From contig MFPR01000002.1 in the NCBI GenBank assembly GCA_001784175.1, forward strand, positions 46,221 through 110,220: a stretch of DNA of 64,000 nucleotides. Reading direction: 5' to 3'. Origin of the DNA: Candidatus Lindowbacteria bacterium RIFCSPLOWO2_12_FULL_62_27. GTDB taxonomy: Bacteria; Lindowbacteria; 2-12-FULL-62-27. Shown one piece after another: positions 64,000 to 64,000 of this stretch (positions are counted from its first letter, which is position 1; every line of letters begins with the position of its first letter). A program made the translations under genes and the position numbers. The notes beneath the pieces were generated by a model. The model ran no database searches. It was not told the origin of the DNA and was given only the letters and a program-made list of their open reading frames with translations.

Positions 64000-64000
64000 C

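Larger units (their letters stand above)
59479..63303 (-). repeat. Super-repeat unit 1 (reference unit, 11 Ig-like slots)
   Basis: This is a complete unit of 3,825 bp (1,275 aa). The unit boundary is set just after the Lys-Asp of 'VKG(I/V)KDV', where one FlgD-type module ends and the next (PNPFSP) begins. It contains eleven modules, listed separately as slots 1-11, each ending in the D-x-(A/S)-GN or equivalent last-strand pattern of bacterial Ig domains and joined by short FxxDxxxP linkers. Units 2-4 repeat the same order, with boundaries 3,831, 3,822 and 3,843 bp apart. Confidence 0.92.

Noticed and set aside
60929..62464. Minus-strand open frame of 511 codons in another register
   Set aside because: It overlaps slots 3-7 of unit 1 in a shifted frame. 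The product is Arg/Gly/Gln-rich without domain patterns, typical of an out-of-frame reading of GC-rich coding DNA.
47983..63303. CRISPR array or short tandem DNA repeat
   Set aside because: The repetition is at about 3.83 kb and about 0.33 kb and follows protein modules. There are no short direct repeats with unique spacers of uniform length.
1..63999. Separate genes starting at internal Met codons of the giant frame
   Set aside because: No in-frame stop separates them, spacing between domains is constant, and module homology runs through every possible internal start. Nothing suggests gene boundaries.
1..63999. Transposon, integron or phage insertion
   Set aside because: I saw no transposase, integrase, inverted repeat or att-like pair, and the frame is uninterrupted. 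Duplication within the gene explains the repeats.
1..63999. RTX (GGxGxDxUx) calcium repeats or a catalytic domain such as a protease or glycosidase
   Set aside because: I looked for nonapeptide RTX runs and for typical catalytic motifs and saw none in the translated register. Acidic loops are of the EF-hand-like spacing instead.

Overview
The window is the inside of one gene. On the minus strand, the register whose triplets begin at positions 1, 4, 7 ... (ending at 63,999) reads as coherent protein from edge to edge. I found no in-frame stop, start region, intergenic gap, RNA gene, promoter or terminator. The visible part is 21,333 codons, so the whole protein is longer and probably exceeds 2 MDa. 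Both ends lie outside the window, so signal peptide, anchor and true start cannot be seen. The protein runs from high to low coordinates.

The DNA is GC-rich, has no introns, and carries bacterial FlgD-type 'PNPFSP(N)xDGxND' Ig modules, Big/glucodextranase-type Ig modules and von Willebrand factor A (vWA) domains. This points to an uncultured bacterium with very large surface or secreted proteins. Omnitrophota are known for genes of this size and FCB-type phyla for the PNPFSPNGDG signature, but the phylum cannot be settled from this sequence.

Layout, N- to C-terminal. Block I (64.0-45.6 kb): tandem copies of a super-repeat of about 1,277 aa, each made of 11 Ig-like modules of about 90-140 aa ('slots' 1-11). 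Block II (45.6-34.5 kb): three vWA cassettes, each vWA flanked by pairs of an unrecognised module ending in 'DFYVVIRTS'-like strands and followed by an Asp-rich DxDxDGxxDEE loop. This block sits in phase inside one super-repeat. Block III (34.5-6.3 kb): eight more units, more diverged, of several classes (11, 12, 10 or only 6 slots), with chimeras where classes meet. Block IV (6.3 kb to position 1): two more vWA cassettes, entered at the same slot of the super-repeat as block II.

The likely role, by inference, is a very long, acidic, probably calcium-stiffened extracellular fibre. Ig modules would form the stalk and the vWA clusters would be ligand-binding or metal-dependent nodes. Adhesion, prey or host contact, or cell-surface structure are all possible. 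No catalytic domain was recognised. Long open frames on the plus strand are antisense shadows in codon register.
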